A program made the translations under genes and the position numbers. A stretch of DNA of 64,000 bases from Bradyrhizobium agreste (GTDB taxonomy: Bacteria > Pseudomonadota > Alphaproteobacteria > Rhizobiales > Xanthobacteraceae), in the NCBI RefSeq assembly GCF_016031625.1, contig NZ_JACCHP010000012.1, positions 1 through 64,000 of the forward strand. The letters are read 5' to 3'. Position 1 is the first letter of the stretch, and each line of letters opens with the position of its first letter. Under the pieces are notes generated by a model. The model was given only the letters and a program-made list of their open reading frames with translations. It did no database searches and was not told the DNA's origin. This document shows, piece by piece, positions 62,107 through 64,000 of this stretch.

Positions 62107-62757
62107 ATGACGCTTCGCGCCATTGGCATCCTGACCGCGATCGCGCTGGCGCTCCACGCCGGCATGGCGTTCTATGGCGATCTGGTACGGCCGGACTTTC
62201 GCGCCCGCGACTTGTTTTTGGGCGAGATTCCGCCGGACAAGGCCAAGCTTAAGGCCGCAGGCAGCCTGACAACTTTCTCGTGGGATGGCGACCTCTTGGC
62301 AAATTATGCGGCGGCGATGGCCGCCGACGTTCTGCACCGTCCGTCGACCGAGGCAGGCGGAAGGGCCAGCGAGAACAAGACGGCCCAAGCCGCTGTCGTG
62401 GCAGCCTTGAAAATCTCGCCGATCAGGCCGGCGCTCTGGCTCACGCTCGGCACGCTACAAGCCGAGGCCGGCGAGGCGGTCACGCCCGCGGTGAAGATGT
62501 CCTACCTGACCGGTTCGGTGCCGATCGACGTTGCCTTCTCGCGCGTCCGCACCGTGACCTCGAGCGCCGCAGCGACGGACGAGGAGATCAAGCTGCTGGC
62601 GCAATCCGACATCCGGTCGGCGCTGGCCAAGCGCTCGCGTTACGAGCCGCTGCTGATCGCGGCCTATGTGCAGGCAACGCCGCAGGGCAAGTCGCTGCTG
62701 CTGGAGACGACGAAAGTGACCGATCCCAAATTCAACGAGATCTTGCGGCGATACTAG
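62107..62757 (+). CDS. Hypothetical membrane-anchored protein
   Basis: 216 residues from ATG 62107 (a GTG just before is the alternative). One N-terminal hydrophobic segment (RAIGILTAIALALHAGMAFYG), probably an anchor with the rest in the periplasm. The soluble part is helical (AQAAVVAALKISPIRPALWLTLGTLQAEAG), with a TPR-like rhythm. It overlaps no gene and converges with the unknown at 62759, one base apart. Presumably co-transcribed with the phosphatase. Function unknown. Confidence 0.58.
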   Translation: MTLRAIGILTAIALALHAGMAFYGDLVRPDFRARDLFLGEIPPDKAKLKAAGSLTTFSWDGDLLANYAAAMAADVLHRPSTEAGGRASENKTAQAAVVAALKISPIRPALWLTLGTLQAEAGEAVTPAVKMSYLTGSVPIDVAFSRVRTVTSSAAATDEEIKLLAQSDIRSALAKRSRYEPLLIAAYVQATPQGKSLLLETTKVTDPKFNEILRRY

Positions 62758-62758
62758 C

Positions 62759-63205
62759 TCAGCGGACCGGTTTCGGGTTGACCGGCACGAAATCCTGATC
62801 GCGGCGCGGCTGGTCGGATCGCCCCTGGTAGACGAACATGCCCTTCTTGGTGGCGACGATGTCGCCTCGCTGCAGGCTGTCGTCGCGAAGCAGGCGTTCG
62901 GTCGCGACGAGGTCCGGATCTTCCGGAATCGGCTTGTAGAGCTCCGGATGCTCGCGCCGCTCGCGCGCAACCTCCTTGGCACGACGCCGCGCGTCCTCGA
63001 TGCGCTGCCGCCATTCGTCGCGCGAGACTTCCGGCTCGCTCGGCGGCAGATAGTCGTTGAGGGACGGCTCCGGCTCGGTCTGAGCACGGCACGAGAGCGG
63101 GCAGGCAAAGAGAGCCAATCCGACAGCGGCCGCCACAGCCGCCTGAACCGGCGCGGGCGCCAGTCTTCGGCGGTCTGACAGGGACTTGCAGCGAACGGGT
63201 CGCAT
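62759..63205 (-). CDS. Hypothetical secreted protein
   Basis: 148 residues. A basic start followed by a hydrophobic segment (VQAAVAAAVGLALFACPLSC) that is a signal peptide, perhaps a lipoprotein signal ending near C. The mature part is very hydrophilic with a coiled-coil-like ERRE/RRRAKEVARERREH stretch and a Pro-rich LNDYLPPSEPEVS. Stop codons of this gene and the convergent neighbour are one base apart. No known family recognised. Confidence 0.55.
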   Translation of the reverse strand: MRPVRCKSLSDRRRLAPAPVQAAVAAAVGLALFACPLSCRAQTEPEPSLNDYLPPSEPEVSRDEWRQRIEDARRRAKEVARERREHPELYKPIPEDPDLVATERLLRDDSLQRGDIVATKKGMFVYQGRSDQPRRDQDFVPVNPKPVR

Positions 63206-63554
63206 TCCGATGACTCCAAAGCGGGCCGAGCGGTAGCCGCCGCAACTTCAGCTGATACGGCTGCCGATTGCAACATTTTCGGAACGCGGCGACCGCCTCA
63301 TCAAAAACGAGAAAACAACCCCATGCACAGTAGCCGGCACCAACCAAATCAATGGGTTACGCATTTCCCGAAATTCAAATTTGATCCGTCGGGCAAAACA
63401 GGGATAGGATGGCATGATCTGGAGAGAGGCCGACCGATGCTCGACCGATCTACGATCAGCATCGGATGAGCGCCTCGAGGGCAATATCTCCGTTCCAAGG
63501 TCTCGTTGCGTCATCGCTGCTGGATTTCGGCATTCGCTGATGGAGTTGCCGAGA
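63206..63554. other. Intergenic region with the second dispersed-repeat copy
   Basis: 349 bases without a recognised gene. It contains the second 23-base repeat (63311-63333). An open frame upstream of ATG 63555 continues into it (from 63414) but has no ribosome site and is Arg/Ser-rich, so it is taken as non-coding. It also provides promoters for the divergent genes at 63205 and 63555. Confidence 0.4.
63311..63333 (+). repeat. 23-bp dispersed repeat, copy 2
   Basis: Identical over 23 bases to 21378-21400 and in the same orientation, also in an intergenic region. Flanking bases differ between the two (C or A before, A or C after), so the repeat unit itself is 23 bases. Likely a dispersed intergenic family in this genome. 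Confidence 0.8.
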
Positions 63555-63932
63555 ATGCGTGCACGACCGGTATTGCTGTTGAGTGTTGCCGTTGTGGCCT
63601 CCGCCGTGCCCGCCCTCACGGCTCACGCCAGTCCCATCTGCATCAAGGAGCGGACGCCGTTCGCGTTGTCGCACGACACGGTGAAATGGACGATGTCGAT
63701 CGCGCCCGGAGCCGACTGCATTCAGGGACTGCGTTGGTCCTATATGCAGATCTTCAACGTGTCGGTCGTGAGCGGGCCATCACGGGGACAATTGGCGGTG
63801 GTCGGGTCCGGCTTTCGCTATTCGGCAGAACCCGAGGCGCGCGGCAGCGACAAGTTTACGCTGCTGATCTCGGGCAAGAACCGTCACGCTGCAGGGACAT
63901 CGACACTGGAGGTCGAGGTCAATCCGCAATAG
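63555..63932 (+). CDS. Small secreted hypothetical protein
   Basis: 125 residues from ATG 63555, chosen because GGAG lies nine bases before it; ATG 63540 is possible. A signal peptide (VLLLSVAVVASAVPALTAHA) is clear. The mature part begins SPICIKERTPFALSHDTVKWTMSIAPGADCIQGLRWS, with two cysteines, and reads as a small beta-sandwich (IFNVSVVSGPSRGQLAVVGSGFRYS). Similar compact periplasmic proteins occur in Bradyrhizobium-like genomes; function unknown. The gene is complete before the window ends. Confidence 0.62.
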   Translation: MRARPVLLLSVAVVASAVPALTAHASPICIKERTPFALSHDTVKWTMSIAPGADCIQGLRWSYMQIFNVSVVSGPSRGQLAVVGSGFRYSAEPEARGSDKFTLLISGKNRHAAGTSTLEVEVNPQ

Positions 63933-64000
63933 CCCGCTCCGGCGGGTGTTCCGCGCGACTAACGGTGACTCGACCCCCGAGTTCTATTCCCGTGATAGGG

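Overview
The window reads as chromosome of an alphaproteobacterium of the Bradyrhizobium type (Nitrobacteraceae). This is inferred from GC-rich coding sequence, VCBS/RTX type I secretion substrates, an ExoP/Wzc-Wza polysaccharide export set, small secreted proteins of the kind common in that group, and two copies of a short dispersed repeat. About 64 kb is almost entirely devoted to making, exporting and anchoring cell-surface material: exopolysaccharide or O-antigen on one side, and large repeat proteins with their secretion machinery on the other. No rRNA, tRNA, IS element, phage gene or CRISPR array was seen.

Layout. 1-3.5 kb: the 3' part of a large VCBS-repeat surface protein with four near-identical 306-bp repeats. 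3.8-5.8 kb: GDP-L-fucose genes (gmd, fcl). 6.2-17.1 kb: an assembly block with an FkbM methyltransferase, Wzx-like flippase, WcaF-like acetyltransferase, three GT4 glycosyltransferases, a secreted GH71-like hydrolase, a Wzy-like polymerase and an acyltransferase. 17.2-22.5 kb: a small CxxC protein, divergent rmlCD and rmlAB (dTDP-L-rhamnose) and a UDP-glucuronate 4-epimerase. 22.5-28.7 kb: an island that looks less GC-rich than its flanks, with a methyltransferase, a secreted unknown, a GT92-like transferase, a GT2-GT4 fusion and a small protein; three of these share a Tyr/PDV/HF/G-EGR motif. 28.9-35.7 kb: a type I secretion operon (ABC transporter with degenerate C39 domain, HlyD-family adaptor, Sel1-repeat protein) behind a conserved unknown. 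35.9-42.9 kb: a tightly packed GT4, GT2-GT4, GT2, methyltransferase operon. 43.1-44.7 kb: an RTX calcium-binding protein with its own terminator. 45.1-46.5 kb: the initiating polyprenyl-phosphate glycosyl-1-phosphate transferase. 46.7-50.5 kb: an orphan ParA-like ATPase, small unknowns and an orphan substrate-binding protein. 50.5-58 kb: the Wzc-like kinase/co-polymerase, second polymerase and Wza-like lipoprotein. 58.2-64 kb: small unknowns, a degenerate polymerase paralogue, a LapG-type cysteine proteinase (BTLCP), a PPP-type phosphatase and secreted unknowns.

How it fits together. Precursor genes predict GDP-fucose, dTDP-rhamnose and UDP-galacturonate. The initiating transferase loads the first sugar on undecaprenyl phosphate, the glycosyltransferases extend it, acetyl, acyl and methyl groups are added, Wzx flips, Wzy polymerises, and Wzc/Wza export. 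Having two convincing polymerases plus a third degenerate one suggests more than one glycan. The T1SS, VCBS protein, RTX protein and BTLCP proteinase together look like a Lap-type adhesin retention/release system; no LapD-like receptor or TolC-like channel lies in the window, so that link is inference.

Many starts are GTG or TTG and were placed using Shine-Dalgarno sequence and gene overlap. Family calls come from reading motifs, not from searches.
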